Shown: positions 17,009 to 27,083 of the stretch, piece after piece | Position numbering within the stretch: the stretch's first letter is position 1 | Layout: every line of letters begins with the position of its first letter | NCBI GenBank assembly: GCA_025370075.1 | Contig: CP073016.1 | Span: 4,092,001-4,156,000, forward strand | Reading direction: 5' to 3' | Source of the DNA: Chryseotalea sp. WA131a | Lineage (GTDB): Bacteria > Bacteroidota > Bacteroidia > Cytophagales > Cyclobacteriaceae | DNA: 64,000 bases | Program-made: the position numbers and the translations under genes | Notes under the pieces: generated by a model | Told to the model about the DNA's origin: nothing | Seen by the model: only the letters and a program-made list of their open reading frames with translations | The model's database searches: none

Positions 17009-20000
17009 TTAAGCTTTCGCTGTTTTCAATTCTGGCTTCACAGCACTGCTTTCGCCTGATTTATCCAAGTCAATTACAATCGGTGCCGCGATGAAGATAG
17101 AAGAGTACGTTCCAATGACAATACCCACCACCAGCGCAAACGAGAATCCTCTCAAGACCTCACCACCGAAGAACAACAACACCACTACCACAATCAAGGT
17201 GGTGCTAGAGGTAATCAACGTACGGCTAAGCGTGCTGTTGATGGCATCGTTAAAGATTTGCTTGCGATCGTGCGATGAACCAAAGTTAATAAACTCACGG
17301 ATACGGTCGAAGATGATCACCGTATCGTTGATGGAGTAACCAATCACCGTCAAAATCGCAGCCACAAATACCTGGTCAATCTCAAACGATATTCCCAAAG
17401 CGCGTGCAATACCAAAAGTGGCAAAAACGAATAATGAATCGTGGATCAACGCCACAATCGCACCAGTACTGTATTGCCATTTACGGAAACGAATTAGAAT
17501 GTAAAGGAAGATAACGATGATGGAATAGAGTCCAGCTTCAAAGGCAGAGTCTTTGATATCATCGGCTATGGTAGCTCCTACCTTAGAGGAAGATGAAATA
17601 GCAAAATGTGCATCATCGATGGTCGCATCGTTTTCGGAGTAGGCCAAACCACTGAATTTTTTTACGCCTTCCACCAGTGCAGCGCGAACTTTGTCATCGG
17701 CAGCATCCGATTCATCATCGATCAAATAAGAAGTAGTCACTTTCATTACTTTATCGCTGTCAAAGTTTTTTACCTCCGTGCTTGAGTTTTCAAAACCTTG
17801 AGCAAGAGCAACTTTCATATCAGTAGCCACAATGGGCTTGTTGAAGGTTACTTTGTACGAGCGGCCTCCTTTAAAGTCAACACCCAAATTCAAACCTTGA
17901 ATACCAATCAGGATAAACCCGATGATGATAACCGTGCTTGAAAAAATGTAAGCAATCTTTCGGTTGGCAATAAAGTTGAAATGCTTGCGGTCGCGCACAC
18001 CACTGGCCAAACCTGTCTCAAAAGATATTTTTGATTCATCGCCTTTGCGGGTCATCCACTCAATGATTACACGCGAGATATACACAGCCGAGAAGAATGA
18101 AGTAGCGATACCAATCATCAACACTACAGCAAAACCACGCAACGGCCCTTGTCCAAAAATAAACAAGAACATAGCCGTTAAGAAAGTAGTGATGTTCGAG
18201 TCGAAGATGGAAGAGAAAGCTCGCTCATACCCCTTGCGGATGGCATCCAACAATTTGCGTCCTTGGCGCTGTTCTTCTTTAATGCGTTCATAAATCAACA
18301 CGTTCGCATCCACCGCCATACCCATCGTAAGCACAATACCTGCAATACCCGGCAGGGTTAAGGCTGCGCCAATCGTAGGCTGTGCCAAAATTCCAAGAAT
18401 AAAAAAGATGTTGAACAATAGAGCTAAGTTGGCTACCCATCCGCCTTTGGAGTAATACGCCACCATGAAGATCACCACAATCGCCAAGCCGCAAGCCATG
18501 GAAATGAAACCTTGGTTTTGCGCCACCTTTCCCAGTGATGCACCCACAATGGCGCTTTCAACTATTCGAGTAGGTGCGGGCAAAGAACCAGCCTTCAATA
18601 CGTTGGCCAAATCTTTTGCCTCTTCTAATGTGAAGTTGCCTGAGATCTGAGAATTACCATTGGGAATTTCTTGGTTTACGTTTGGAGCAGTGTAAACATA
18701 ATTATCCAACACAATGGCAATTTTGCCTTGTGGCTGTTTTGCTGCAGCGGCAGCAGTCACTTTTGCCCATGTTTTGGCACCCGCTGCATTCATTTGCATG
18801 CTCACAGCAGGGCGCGCAAATTGATCGTAATCCAAGCGCGCATCGTTAATCACTTCACCTGTCAACAAAGGTTTACCGCTTCGGCCAACGCTTACAAAGT
18901 TTAGCTGAATATCATCGATGCCGGGCGTTACATTCGCATCTGGTTTCACATCCCAAAACACTGCAATGGTGCGGGGCAATAACGCTCGCACATCGGCTCT
19001 TCTAAAAATTTGATTGATTACGGCTGTGTCTTTTACATTGTATAAAAAGGGGGCAACTTGACTCGATAAGGCAAACAAGGGGGAAGTAGTGGCGGCACGC
19101 AACGAATCCAATTTATTTCCGGTGCTGTCTTTTACATTGCTCAATGCATTTTCTAGAGCCGATTTTGTGGTATCCGGTTTAGTAGACAACGCATCGGCCA
19201 ACGAAGGTTCTTTTTTACCTTTGGTAGTGTCGATGCCCGCAGTTCTTTTTTCGTTTTGCTCTTTTAAAAGCAATTGGTTGATAGATCCCAATGCAGCACT
19301 CAATTGTTGGTCGTATGGTTCTACCACTTCCCAAAACTCTAACCTCGCCACGCTTTGCAATAACTTGCGAACACGCTGTGGATTATCAGCACCTGGTATT
19401 TCAATTTGAATTCGTTTGGTTCCTTGCAAACGTTGAATGTTCGGTTGCGAAGTACCAAACTGGTCGATACGTGTTTTTAAGATGGTGAACGAGCGGTCAA
19501 TCGCACTCTCAATTTCGGTATCCAAAAACTTCATCACATCGGCATCGCTGTCGGTAAGCTTTACGCGATCTTTGTTGGCAGCTGATGTAAACAAAGAAGC
19601 CAACGTTCTGTTGGGATTGGCTTCTTTGAAGGCCTTGAAAAACAGATCGCTAAAATTGGCGGTGCTGCTTTTTTGCATCTCGTTTGCCTTTTGCAAAGCC
19701 GCGATAAAGGCAGGGTCTTGGTTGTTACCACTCAGCCCGCGAATGATGTCGATTGGTGAAATCTCCAACACCACATGCATACCACCTTGCAAGTCAAGAC
19801 CGAGGTTCAATTCAGATTCTTTGATTTGTTTGTATGTATACTCTGCGCCAAACAGATTCAGCACGGGCTTGTTCCACAGCGAATCTAAGTAGCGTTGCTT
19901 TTTAGAAAGATCGATGTTGCCATCTTTGCTGGTGGCGTATTGGGTGGCATCTTCACGAATACCCCGCGATATAAACGTGAACGATAAATAGTACAAACAC

Positions 20001-20050
20001 AATAGCGTGATGAGTACCGTGAGTACGATAACGACTCCTTTGTTTTTCAT
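17009..20050 (-). CDS. secDF: fused protein translocase subunit SecDF
   Basis: A 1013-residue fusion of SecD and SecF that uses the proton-motive force to help export and fold proteins emerging from SecYEG. The SecD part starts with a transmembrane helix, then LNLGLDLQGGMHVVLEISP, a large periplasmic domain enlarged by a low-complexity Lys/Asp/Thr insertion at about residues 245-320, and the helix bundle with GMAVDANVLIYERIKEE. The SecF part starts near residue 690, with NLGVDFKGGRSYKVTF and GYSINDTVIIFDRIRE. Fusion is standard in Bacteroidota. A terminator follows; a small membrane protein gene lies upstream. Confidence 0.95.
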   Translation of the reverse strand: MKNKGVVIVLTVLITLLCLYYLSFTFISRGIREDATQYATSKDGNIDLSKKQRYLDSLWNKPVLNLFGAEYTYKQIKESELNLGLDLQGGMHVVLEISPIDIIRGLSGNNQDPAFIAALQKANEMQKSSTANFSDLFFKAFKEANPNRTLASLFTSAANKDRVKLTDSDADVMKFLDTEIESAIDRSFTILKTRIDQFGTSQPNIQRLQGTKRIQIEIPGADNPQRVRKLLQSVARLEFWEVVEPYDQQLSAALGSINQLLLKEQNEKRTAGIDTTKGKKEPSLADALSTKPDTTKSALENALSNVKDSTGNKLDSLRAATTSPLFALSSQVAPFLYNVKDTAVINQIFRRADVRALLPRTIAVFWDVKPDANVTPGIDDIQLNFVSVGRSGKPLLTGEVINDARLDYDQFARPAVSMQMNAAGAKTWAKVTAAAAAKQPQGKIAIVLDNYVYTAPNVNQEIPNGNSQISGNFTLEEAKDLANVLKAGSLPAPTRIVESAIVGASLGKVAQNQGFISMACGLAIVVIFMVAYYSKGGWVANLALLFNIFFILGILAQPTIGAALTLPGIAGIVLTMGMAVDANVLIYERIKEEQRQGRKLLDAIRKGYERAFSSIFDSNITTFLTAMFLFIFGQGPLRGFAVVLMIGIATSFFSAVYISRVIIEWMTRKGDESKISFETGLASGVRDRKHFNFIANRKIAYIFSSTVIIIGFILIGIQGLNLGVDFKGGRSYKVTFNKPIVATDMKVALAQGFENSSTEVKNFDSDKVMKVTTSYLIDDESDAADDKVRAALVEGVKKFSGLAYSENDATIDDAHFAISSSSKVGATIADDIKDSAFEAGLYSIIVIFLYILIRFRKWQYSTGAIVALIHDSLFVFATFGIARALGISFEIDQVFVAAILTVIGYSINDTVIIFDRIREFINFGSSHDRKQIFNDAINSTLSRTLITSSTTLIVVVVLLFFGGEVLRGFSFALVVGIVIGTYSSIFIAAPIVIDLDKSGESSAVKPELKTAKA

Positions 20051-20146
20051 AAGTAATTTAAAATTAGAAAGATGAAAAGTGATTAATAAAAAAAGAAATT
20101 GAGCATTCGATGATCGAAGACCATGAAAAATGTAAACTTGGAAAGA

Positions 20147-20485
20147 TTAAGGCGCGTTCGGGGAAATGAAAACCCGGAACAATGTTTTGAAAAAACGAAT
20201 GGTGGTTTTGCGAACAACTACCGAAAACTTTTTCTGGGTAGCGTTGGGGGTAATTTCATCAATAACGCTTGGCGAATGGTCTTGCACCGCCTGCCCATTC
20301 ACCGGATTCGATAAATCGGAAGGGGCGCTTACGATGGTTTTGTCCGTTTTGCCCGCCTGCTCGGTGGTGGTGTTTTTCTTTTGGGTTATTTGGGTAGGCT
20401 TATAAAAAGATTGGGTAAGCACGATCACGGCCACGGCCAAAATGCCCGTTACCATCAAAATGCGTCTTTTTACCTCTTTATTCAT
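20147..20485 (-). CDS. small single-pass membrane protein, function unknown
   Basis: A 112-residue protein starting MNKEVKRRILMVTGILAVAV, that is, a short basic cytoplasmic end and one helix at about residues 8-27, then a Thr/Lys/Gln-rich extracytoplasmic stretch and a basic, aromatic C-terminus (VVVRKTTIRFFKTLFRVF). The family is not recognised. It lies 96 bp before secDF on the same strand and could be co-transcribed. An upstream Met would add 13 residues without sense. Confidence 0.5.
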   Translation of the reverse strand: MNKEVKRRILMVTGILAVAVIVLTQSFYKPTQITQKKNTTTEQAGKTDKTIVSAPSDLSNPVNGQAVQDHSPSVIDEITPNATQKKFSVVVRKTTIRFFKTLFRVFISPNAP

Positions 20486-20764
20486 TTTAATTAATCCCAC
20501 TAGTTTTTCTATTGAGCACGGCAAAAGTAGGGATTACGCCCTAATTTGCAAATGCCTATTTACGTTCAATTTGTAGCCATTGCTTCGGTATGATTACAAC
20601 TTTTGGCAACTATTTTTTCGATTAATTCACGGTTGCTAAACCTTCCAAAGGTTTGTAACCTTTTTAATCTTCGAAAAGACTGACTTCTTGTTCTTAACCA
20701 AAAATCTAAAACTGCGTTTATTTCCCTATTTTCGCCCCTTCATTTTACCATTATAAATAAGCGA

Positions 20765-23726
20765 ATGAAGTTTCAAAAAGTTAACAACATCACGGGCTGG
20801 GTCATGTTTGCGGTGGCCCTGATCACCTATTGGCTTACCATGGAAGAAACCGCCAGCTATTGGGATTGCGGTGAGTTTATAGCGGTATCCTACAAATTGC
20901 AGGTGCCGCACCCCCCTGGTGCCCCCTTCTTTTTATTGCTGGGCAGAATGTTTTCCTTTTTGGCCTTTGGCGATTTAACCAAAGTAGCCTATTGGATCAA
21001 CTTTATGAGTGTATTGGCCAGTGCCTTTACTATTCTATTCTTATTTTGGACTATCGTATTGTTCGGCCGTAAAATGATTGGCAGCCCTACTGATAAAGAC
21101 TTAACTGACAACCAAATTTGGATGTTGATGGGTGCCGGTGCCGTGGGTGCTTTGGCTTACACATTTTCAGATTCGTTTTGGTTCTCTGCTGTAGAAGCCG
21201 AGGTGTATGCCATGTCCTCGTTCTTCACTGCGTTTGTGGTATGGGGCGTGTTGAAGTGGGATGTGATTGAAGATGAAAGCAAAGCCAACCGCTGGTTGTT
21301 ATTAGTAGCCTACATGATGGGGCTCTCCATTGGGGTGCACATGCTCAACTTGGTGACAGTGCCTGCGTTGGGTTTGATTTATTATTTCAAAAAATTCAAA
21401 CCGAGTTTTTGGGGCATTGTGGCAGCCCTCCTGATCAGCGTAGCCATTGTGTTGTTCATCAACGATTTCATTGTTCCGGGTTTACCTTCTATTGCAGGAG
21501 TTTTTGAACTTTCTTTTGTCAATACGTTTGGAATGTTCTTTGGCTCAGGCGCGATGATCTTTACCATATTATTGATCGGGGCTATGGCCTTCGGAATTTA
21601 CTACACGCAGAAAAAAAATTATCCTGTCTGGAATACCTTTTTATTGGGCACCACTTTTATTTTGATCGGCTACAGTTCGTATTCTACCATTTTGATCCGT
21701 TCCGATTACGATACGCTCATCAACGAAAACGCACCCAAAGATGTGATGAGTTTTGTGCGTTACCTAAAACGCGAGCAATACGGCAGTCGCCCGTTGTTAT
21801 ATGGCCCTTACTTCACTGCTCAATTGGTGGACATCAAACAAAAAGAACCGGTTTACACCAAAGGAAAAGACAAATACGAAATCACCGACCGCAAGGTGGA
21901 GTATGTGTACGACCCAACACAACAAACCATTCTCCCGCGCATGTGGAATGCCGATAACAAAGATTCATACGAAAGTATCATGGGTTTGCAAGAAGGGCAG
22001 AAGCCAACCTTTGGCCAGAACTTGGCGTACATGTTTAGTCATCAAATCGGCTGGATGTATGGCCGCTATTTTATGTGGAATTTTGTAGGCCGCGAAAGCG
22101 ATGAACAAGGTGCCGATTGGTTGGGGCCACGCTCATGGTTCAAAAACGTACCCGAACAGTTAGCAGAAAACCAAGGCCGAAATAATTTCTTTATGATCCC
22201 TTTTCTGTTGGGATTGCTGGGCATGTTCTTCCAACTTAACAAGGACACCAAAAACTTTTCGGTGATAGCGCTTTTGTTTGTGATGTTAGGTGTGGCGATT
22301 GTGGTGTACTTAAATTCACCCCCCACCGAGCCACGCGAGCGAGATTATATTTATGCAGGTTCTTACTATGCTTTCGCGATGTGGATTGGTCTCGCAGTAA
22401 TCGGGTTAACAGAAATCTTCCAAGGAATACTTAAAAAAGGAAAAGGCGCTGTAATTGCTGCTACTTTGATTGGTTTAACAGCACCCGCCTTGATGGCGAA
22501 AGATGGGTGGGATGATCACAATCGTTCCGATCGATTCTTCTCGGTTGATTCAGCTACCAATTATTTAGATTCATGCGCCCCTAATGGAATTATTTTTACC
22601 GGTGGCGATAACGATACCTTCCCCTTGTGGTATGCGCAAGAAACAGAAGGGTTCCGTACTGATTTGCGCGTAGTCGTTTTGAGTTATTACCAAACAGATT
22701 GGTACATCGATCAAACCATGCGAAAGGCATATAAATCAGAGCCGTTCAAATACACACTTTCCTTAAAGCAATATCAGCAAGGTGGTCCCAATGATGTGCT
22801 CCGTTATGTTGATGTTAAAATACCAAGTATTGATGCCAACGCAATACATCGAGTTGTTGTCAAAAGACTATAAAGCTTTGAGAGAAGGCGAAAGCAACAT
22901 TGTGCCAAGCCGTATATTGACTTTAAACATTGACAAAAAAGCTGTTTTGGCCAAGGGTATTATCCCCAAAGGAATGGACAGCTTGGTAGTGGATCAAATG
23001 CAAATTCGATTGTTGAAAGGTGCTCTTTATAAAAGTGATTTAGCGCTTGTTGGACTCTACTGGTAACCCAATAACTGGGAACGCCCCATTTACCTTAACC
23101 ACACCTCGCTAGCGCAAATCAACATCGATTTAAGTCCGTATGCTGTGCAAGAAGGTAATGCCTACCGCATTTTGCCTGTTCGCAACCCTCGCAAAGACCG
23201 CGATTATCTGGTGAACACTGAAAAGAGCATGGACATCATGATGAACAAATTCCGTTACCGCGGATTGGATGATCCCTCTATTTATTACACCGATGACTAC
23301 CGCGGATTTGTAGTAAACCATAGAAGCTCGTTGAATTCATTGGCACAAGCGTTGATTGATGAAAATCAATTGGAAAAAGCCGATAAGGTGTTGATGTTCT
23401 CCTTAACCAAAATGCCAGACAAAGCAATTCGCTATGACCACACCGCGCCCGAAACAATCGATTTGTTATTTCAAGTGGGTGAGAAGGACAAGGCCATTGA
23501 AATTGCCAAAACAGTAGGCGATCGAGAAATTACCATGGGCAACTATTTGATGCAAGAAGGTCGTGGCATTTCTGATTTACGCAAGAGTATCTTTATTTTA
23601 AATGCACTGCAGCGCACACTTTACCAAAATGGTGAAGCAGATTTAGCCAAGAAATACGAAGATGCTTCCGAATCGTTGATGGCCTCGTTACAAATCAGAG
23701 GAGATTTGCCAAGAAGCGATCGGTAA
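20765..23726 (+). pseudogene. DUF2723 membrane protein gene broken by several small insertions
   Basis: The first 690 residues follow the DUF2723 (protein O-mannosyltransferase-like) family, with SYWDCGEFIA, VPHPPGAPFF and many transmembrane helices. Near 22843 an extra base diverts the frame; homologous sense continues one frame over with QYIELLSKDYKALREGE. Between about 23046 and 23069 three more surplus bases seem to be present, giving a TAA at 23064, after which the original sense resumes with NNWERPIYLNHTSLAQINID and runs to 23726 with a C-terminal helical region. Removing four bases would give an intact protein of about 985 residues. Either sequencing error or pseudogene. A clear terminator follows. 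Confidence 0.75.
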
Positions 23727-23756
23727 GATACAAGTAGCAATACAAATGCACAGTAG

Positions 23757-23788
23757 GCAGTTGGCAATACACCAACTGCTTATTTTTT
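23757..23788 (+). terminator. rho-independent terminator after the DUF2723 gene
   Basis: GCAGTTGG (23757-23764) pairs with CCAACTGC (23772-23779), followed by TTATTTTTT. It is one of three intergenic copies in this window of sequence resembling CAGTAGGCAGTTGG. Confidence 0.75.
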
Positions 23789-23803
23789 ACATTTTCATAT
23801 ATC

Positions 23804-23871
23804 GTTTGATAGTAAACTATAATATTGTTTGATGGTAAACTACAATATCATACATTTGCATCAAACAATAT
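23804..23871 (+). promoter_or_regulatory. promoter and repeat-rich operator of the ATPase gene
   Basis: Two adjacent 23-bp units (23804-23826 and 23827-23849, 20 of 23 identical) begin GTTTGATAGTAAACTA and GTTTGATGGTAAACTA. A perfect 13-bp inverted repeat follows: ATATTGTTTGATG (23822-23834) and CATCAAACAATAT (23859-23871), the right arm covering the start codon at 23870. Between the arms lies a Bacteroidota-type promoter: TTTG at 23828-23831, 19 bp spacer, TACATTTG at 23851-23858. The transcript would start a few bases before ATG. The layout suggests repression by a protein or RNA folding at the start codon. Confidence 0.6.
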
Positions 23872-25081
23872 GCTGTTACAAACTCAAATAGCCGAAGTGG
23901 CCGATACGCAATCTGAAAATTTTTTACGTAAAAATTTAGGTTGGGAGCGTGAGCTGTTGCACAACTTAGAAGTGCTCAACAATTTTGCCTTGATCGTGAC
24001 GGGCGTACGGAGATGTGGTAAAAGTACCTTGTTGTTCCAACTATTAAGCGAAAAGTTTGATAGGGCTTTTTACCTGAATTTTGAAGATTCGCGTTTGGCG
24101 GGGTTTGAGAACGATGATTTTAAGCGGTTAAACATTGAAATCACCAAACGAAAACCACAGGTGCTTTTTTTTGATGAAATACAAATGCTGAAAAACTGGG
24201 AGCTGTTTGTTCGACAGAAACTTGATGAAGGCTACAAAGTTGCCATCACCGGATCGAACGCCACCCTGTTGAGTACAGAATTGGGTACTAAACTTACTGG
24301 CCGACATCTTTCGGTCGAGTTGTTTCCTTTTTCGTATACGGAATTTCTCGGGTTAAAGAAGCTAAAGAACACTGACAAATCGGTAATTGAATATTTAAAG
24401 AGAGGCGGGTTTCCAGAATATCTAAAAACAGGCAATGGCTTTGTGCTCAATCAGCTTTTAGAAGATATACTCTATCGCGATATAGCCATTCGCTATGGCG
24501 TGCGAGATGTAAAGTCATTGAAACAATTGACCGTTTATCTATTGTCTAACATCGGCAAGCCTGTTTCGGCTACCAATCTCAAAACATTGTTTGGCATTAA
24601 ATCGGTAAGTGCTTTGCTCGATTACTTTTACTATTTAGAAAGTGCCTACCTCGTGCAATTTTTGCCGATGTTCAGCTATTCGTTGAAAAAGCAAATCAGA
24701 AATCCTAAAAAAGTGTACGCCATCGATTTGGGTTTGTTCACCGAAAATTCAATAGTGTTCTCAGATGAAAATGGGCGAAGGCTAGAAAACACCGTTTACC
24801 TTCATCTGCGCAGAAAGTACAAAGAGTTGTATTATTTTCAAGAAAAAAAGGAATGTGATTTTGTGGTTTTTGAAAAGGGTAAACCGAAAGAATTGATACA
24901 GGCTTGCTATGAGTTAACCCCTGAAAATGTGGAAAGGGAAACCAATGGTTTATATACAGCGATGGAGCATTTTAAAATGACTACAGGAAAAATAGTTACC
25001 CTTAATTTAAAAGATAGCTTTACCAAAGCAGGAAAAAAAATAGAAGTTGTTGCATTAAAGGAATTTTTGAGTCAATCCTGA
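23870..25081 (+). CDS. AAA family ATPase (ATP-binding, DUF4143-type)
   Basis: A 403-residue protein of the AAA_14/DUF4143 group. Walker A is in TGVRRCGKSTLL near residue 47, Walker B in VLFFDEIQML near residue 98, and a sensor-like ITGSNATLLS follows; the C-terminal half is a DUF4143 domain (winged helix plus nuclease-like fold) with KKECDFVVFEKGKPKELIQA, a pattern reminiscent of PD-(D/E)XK. The cellular role of the family is unclear. The start at MLLQTQIAEV is preferred over an upstream frame because the promoter ends just before it. Followed by transposase remnants. Confidence 0.8.
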   Translation: MLLQTQIAEVADTQSENFLRKNLGWERELLHNLEVLNNFALIVTGVRRCGKSTLLFQLLSEKFDRAFYLNFEDSRLAGFENDDFKRLNIEITKRKPQVLFFDEIQMLKNWELFVRQKLDEGYKVAITGSNATLLSTELGTKLTGRHLSVELFPFSYTEFLGLKKLKNTDKSVIEYLKRGGFPEYLKTGNGFVLNQLLEDILYRDIAIRYGVRDVKSLKQLTVYLLSNIGKPVSATNLKTLFGIKSVSALLDYFYYLESAYLVQFLPMFSYSLKKQIRNPKKVYAIDLGLFTENSIVFSDENGRRLENTVYLHLRRKYKELYYFQEKKECDFVVFEKGKPKELIQACYELTPENVERETNGLYTAMEHFKMTTGKIVTLNLKDSFTKAGKKIEVVALKEFLSQS

Positions 25082-25084
25082 TGC

Positions 25085-25349
25085 AATCGTCAGAACTACT
25101 TTCTCACCTCCAAAAATAAGTCCAGTGCTGTGGAAGCATCTTCTACCAGTAGGTGCCTGTGCTTTCCATGGCCACCGTCTTTACCTCGTGATCAGATAAT
25201 CATTTGGCAAGGGACGATAAGTCGTCATTGTAAACACCAAACTCTTTCACATCCATCTCGCGCTGACCAACAGCTACAAAATGAGAGCGGCTCCCAATAT
25301 CAATTCTGGCTGCATTGAGGTTGACTACTTCCATTGATAGATCTTTCAT
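25085..25349 (-). pseudogene. IS110-family transposase remnant (N-terminal part)
   Basis: The minus strand from 25349 reads MKDLSMEVVNLNAARIDIGS, RSHFVAVGQREMDVKEFGVY and, after an in-frame TGA, LSDHEVKTVAMESTGTYW. This is the N-terminal DEDD region of IS110 transposases, with the first catalytic Asp in IDIGS and the Glu in AMESTGTYW. A second stop follows directly, and the frame then shifts. Only about 85 codons of roughly 330 remain, so it cannot be active. It starts immediately after the ATPase gene. Confidence 0.75.
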
Positions 25350-25458
25350 AAAACATTTTTTAAGTGATTGTTTAAAAATGCCCTAAGGGAATGTATCTTT
25401 GACATGAAAGTATTCTGAACGGGGTACTCGCGCGAGTCCACCACTGAAATCATCTCAT

Positions 25459-25488
25459 AGCCTTCTTGCTTGAACAGGAAGGCTTTTC
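25459..25488 (+). terminator. weak terminator-like hairpin
   Basis: AGCCTTC (25459-25465) pairs with GAAGGCT (25478-25484), followed by TTTCC. It may be a leftover transposon end structure. The 252-bp stretch 25350-25601 otherwise holds nothing I recognise. Confidence 0.35.
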
Positions 25489-25601
25489 CTGACTTCTGAC
25501 GCTCGGCCTTAGAAGCGAAATTTTGTCTTGTAACTATTTGAATATCTGTACTTTGTATTTTTTGTTTTCCGATTTTACCGCACTAATGGCTATTTTTAGC
25601 C

Positions 25602-26100
25602 ATGCTGTCCATTAGAAAAGTTCGTACCGCTTCGGGTCCTGTGGCAGTGCAGGTTGTGCAGTATCTAGGACACAAGTCAGTGATTTTGAAACATATTGGT
25701 AGTGGCAAAAATGGCGAAGAAGTTTTTTCACTTGTGAAAAAGCCAATGAGTGGATTGACAACCGAACAGAACGGGCCTCCCTTTTTGTTGAGCCACATCA
25801 GAAAATTTTAGTTGTAGATAGGGGCGAATGTGTTGGAGTTACCCATCAGTTCGCGAGAGAATTTTTATTGTCGGTGCAAGGCTGGCCAATGCTAATCTAG
25901 ATTTGGTGAAACAGATTCATGCTGCCTTAGGGAATAAAAATGGAACCCGTATCCGTTTTCCATCCTTGCATGACGGTTTGGTTTGCGATTTCTCCGTTAA
26001 GCGCCCACAAAAGATACGATGGAAAGCTCTCTTGGAAAATGGGTGAAAAAATGGAATCTGCTACTGCACTAATTGTCAGAACTCAGGATACAAGCTTTAA
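25602..26100 (+). pseudogene. IS1634-type transposase remnant
   Basis: The first frame reads MLSIRKVRTASGPVAVQVVQ and KHIGSGKNGEEV, the usual N-terminus of IS1634-type transposases. A one-base shift after the A5 run near 25741 leads to ANEWIDNRTERASLFV and LVVDRGECVGV in the next frame. A further shift, with loss of several hundred codons, leads to LDLVKQIHAALGN and RIRFPSLHDGLVCDFSVKR, which resembles the middle of the same family. Only about one third of a transposase is left. A short hairpin ATGGCTA/TAGCCAT overlaps the start codon. Confidence 0.65.
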
Positions 26101-26166
26101 TGTTTTTTGTCAAACGTTATCGTTTAATCATTATCTTTTTCATAGTCGTTTTACTGCCTTGCACCT

Positions 26167-26286
26167 AACGTTTGTGTTTGCGCAGTGGTAGGCTTTCGAA
26201 GCCGCCACTGTCCGCGTGGGCAAACGTTGAACGAAGATAGCACTTATAGCTTACACGTCAACGCGCTATTGAAGAAGCATTTTGTT
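26167..26286 (-). repeat. attC-like element E1 (120 bp)
   Basis: Read on the minus strand, it starts AACAAAATGC inside the transglutaminase stop codon and ends AAACGTTAGG. Its last 96 bp are nearly identical to E2, including the 62-bp hairpin AACGTTTG...CAAACGTT at 26167-26228 with inner stems CAGTGG/CCACTG and GGCTT/AAGCC. The two ends of this element do not pair well with each other, unlike E2, E4 and E5, so E1 looks like a hybrid of two elements. It marks the end of the cassette array. Confidence 0.6.
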
Positions 26287-26986
26287 ACCTACCGTTTCTT
26301 ATTCGTTCAACGTTTCTATTCATTTTGTGTCTTACAATATTACGAAAAATAAATTTTTTAAATACTCCTAGTTGCTGCTGGTGCTTAGCATAAAATTCCT
26401 CTGGTGTGTCGAATAGTCCAAAGTCTTGATTTATGCCCTTATCTTGAATATAAGTACTGTTCAAATTCCATTCAATTGGAGGATTTGCAAAATTGTCTGT
26501 ATAGGCACCATATCCACAAAAAGTTGTTTTACAATCTTTATTCTTTTCTTGCAATTTGGTTAAATATTCTTTGTCAAGAATAACACCTTCAAGAAAGTAC
26601 CAATTTTCGTTTACATAAATTTCAACCCAACTATGCACGATATTTTTTGGCGAAAGTTTATACCAAATTCCAGTAACCGCACCTTTTTGCAATGCTTTGT
26701 CAATAGTGAAACCGTGAATTCTGTTGGGTATTCCAGTAGCTCGTAAAAGTGCCATTAGCAAAGTTGCTTTTGTATTGCATTGCCCATAACCGTCTTTTAA
26801 GACTTGTGTTGCTGTTATATCGTCAGATAAGTTATAGCCAAATTTGATGTCATCTCTTACATAGTTGTAAATTGACTTTACTCGCTCAGTCGTGTCCAAT
26901 GCTAACCAATTTTTACTTTTAACCAAAGACTGAATTGAACTGTTGGCATAGTTTAATATTGGAGTTTCCTTTAAATAATTGCTCAT
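26285..26986 (-). CDS. transglutaminase-like domain protein
   Basis: A 233-residue soluble protein with the papain-like transglutaminase fold. The catalytic Cys lies in GYGQCNTKATLLMALLRATG near residue 73, the His in HSWVEIYV near residue 123, and an acidic residue follows in FLEGVILD. The N-terminal TERVKSIYNYVRDDIKFGYN is also typical. Such proteins are usually cysteine proteases or protein-modifying enzymes. No signal peptide is seen, so it is probably cytoplasmic. It occupies the last position in the cassette array, its stop codon lying inside element E1. Confidence 0.8.
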   Translation of the reverse strand: MSNYLKETPILNYANSSIQSLVKSKNWLALDTTERVKSIYNYVRDDIKFGYNLSDDITATQVLKDGYGQCNTKATLLMALLRATGIPNRIHGFTIDKALQKGAVTGIWYKLSPKNIVHSWVEIYVNENWYFLEGVILDKEYLTKLQEKNKDCKTTFCGYGAYTDNFANPPIEWNLNSTYIQDKGINQDFGLFDTPEEFYAKHQQQLGVFKKFIFRNIVRHKMNRNVERIRNGR

Positions 26987-27083
26987 ATTTTTTTTGAGTT
27001 TAATTGTGAGTATTCTTTTACATGTGCAGTTAAAAGCAAAATGATTGTTATACTTCTAATTTTTTTAATGATTTATTTACAAT

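Noticed and set aside
22830..23070. Programmed frameshifting in the DUF2723 gene
   Set aside because: Several separate surplus bases and an in-frame stop would be needed; no slippery site is seen. Error or decay is simpler.
25130..25318. 62-codon plus-strand frame
   Set aside because: It is antisense to the IS110 remnant, whose minus-strand translation is recognisable.
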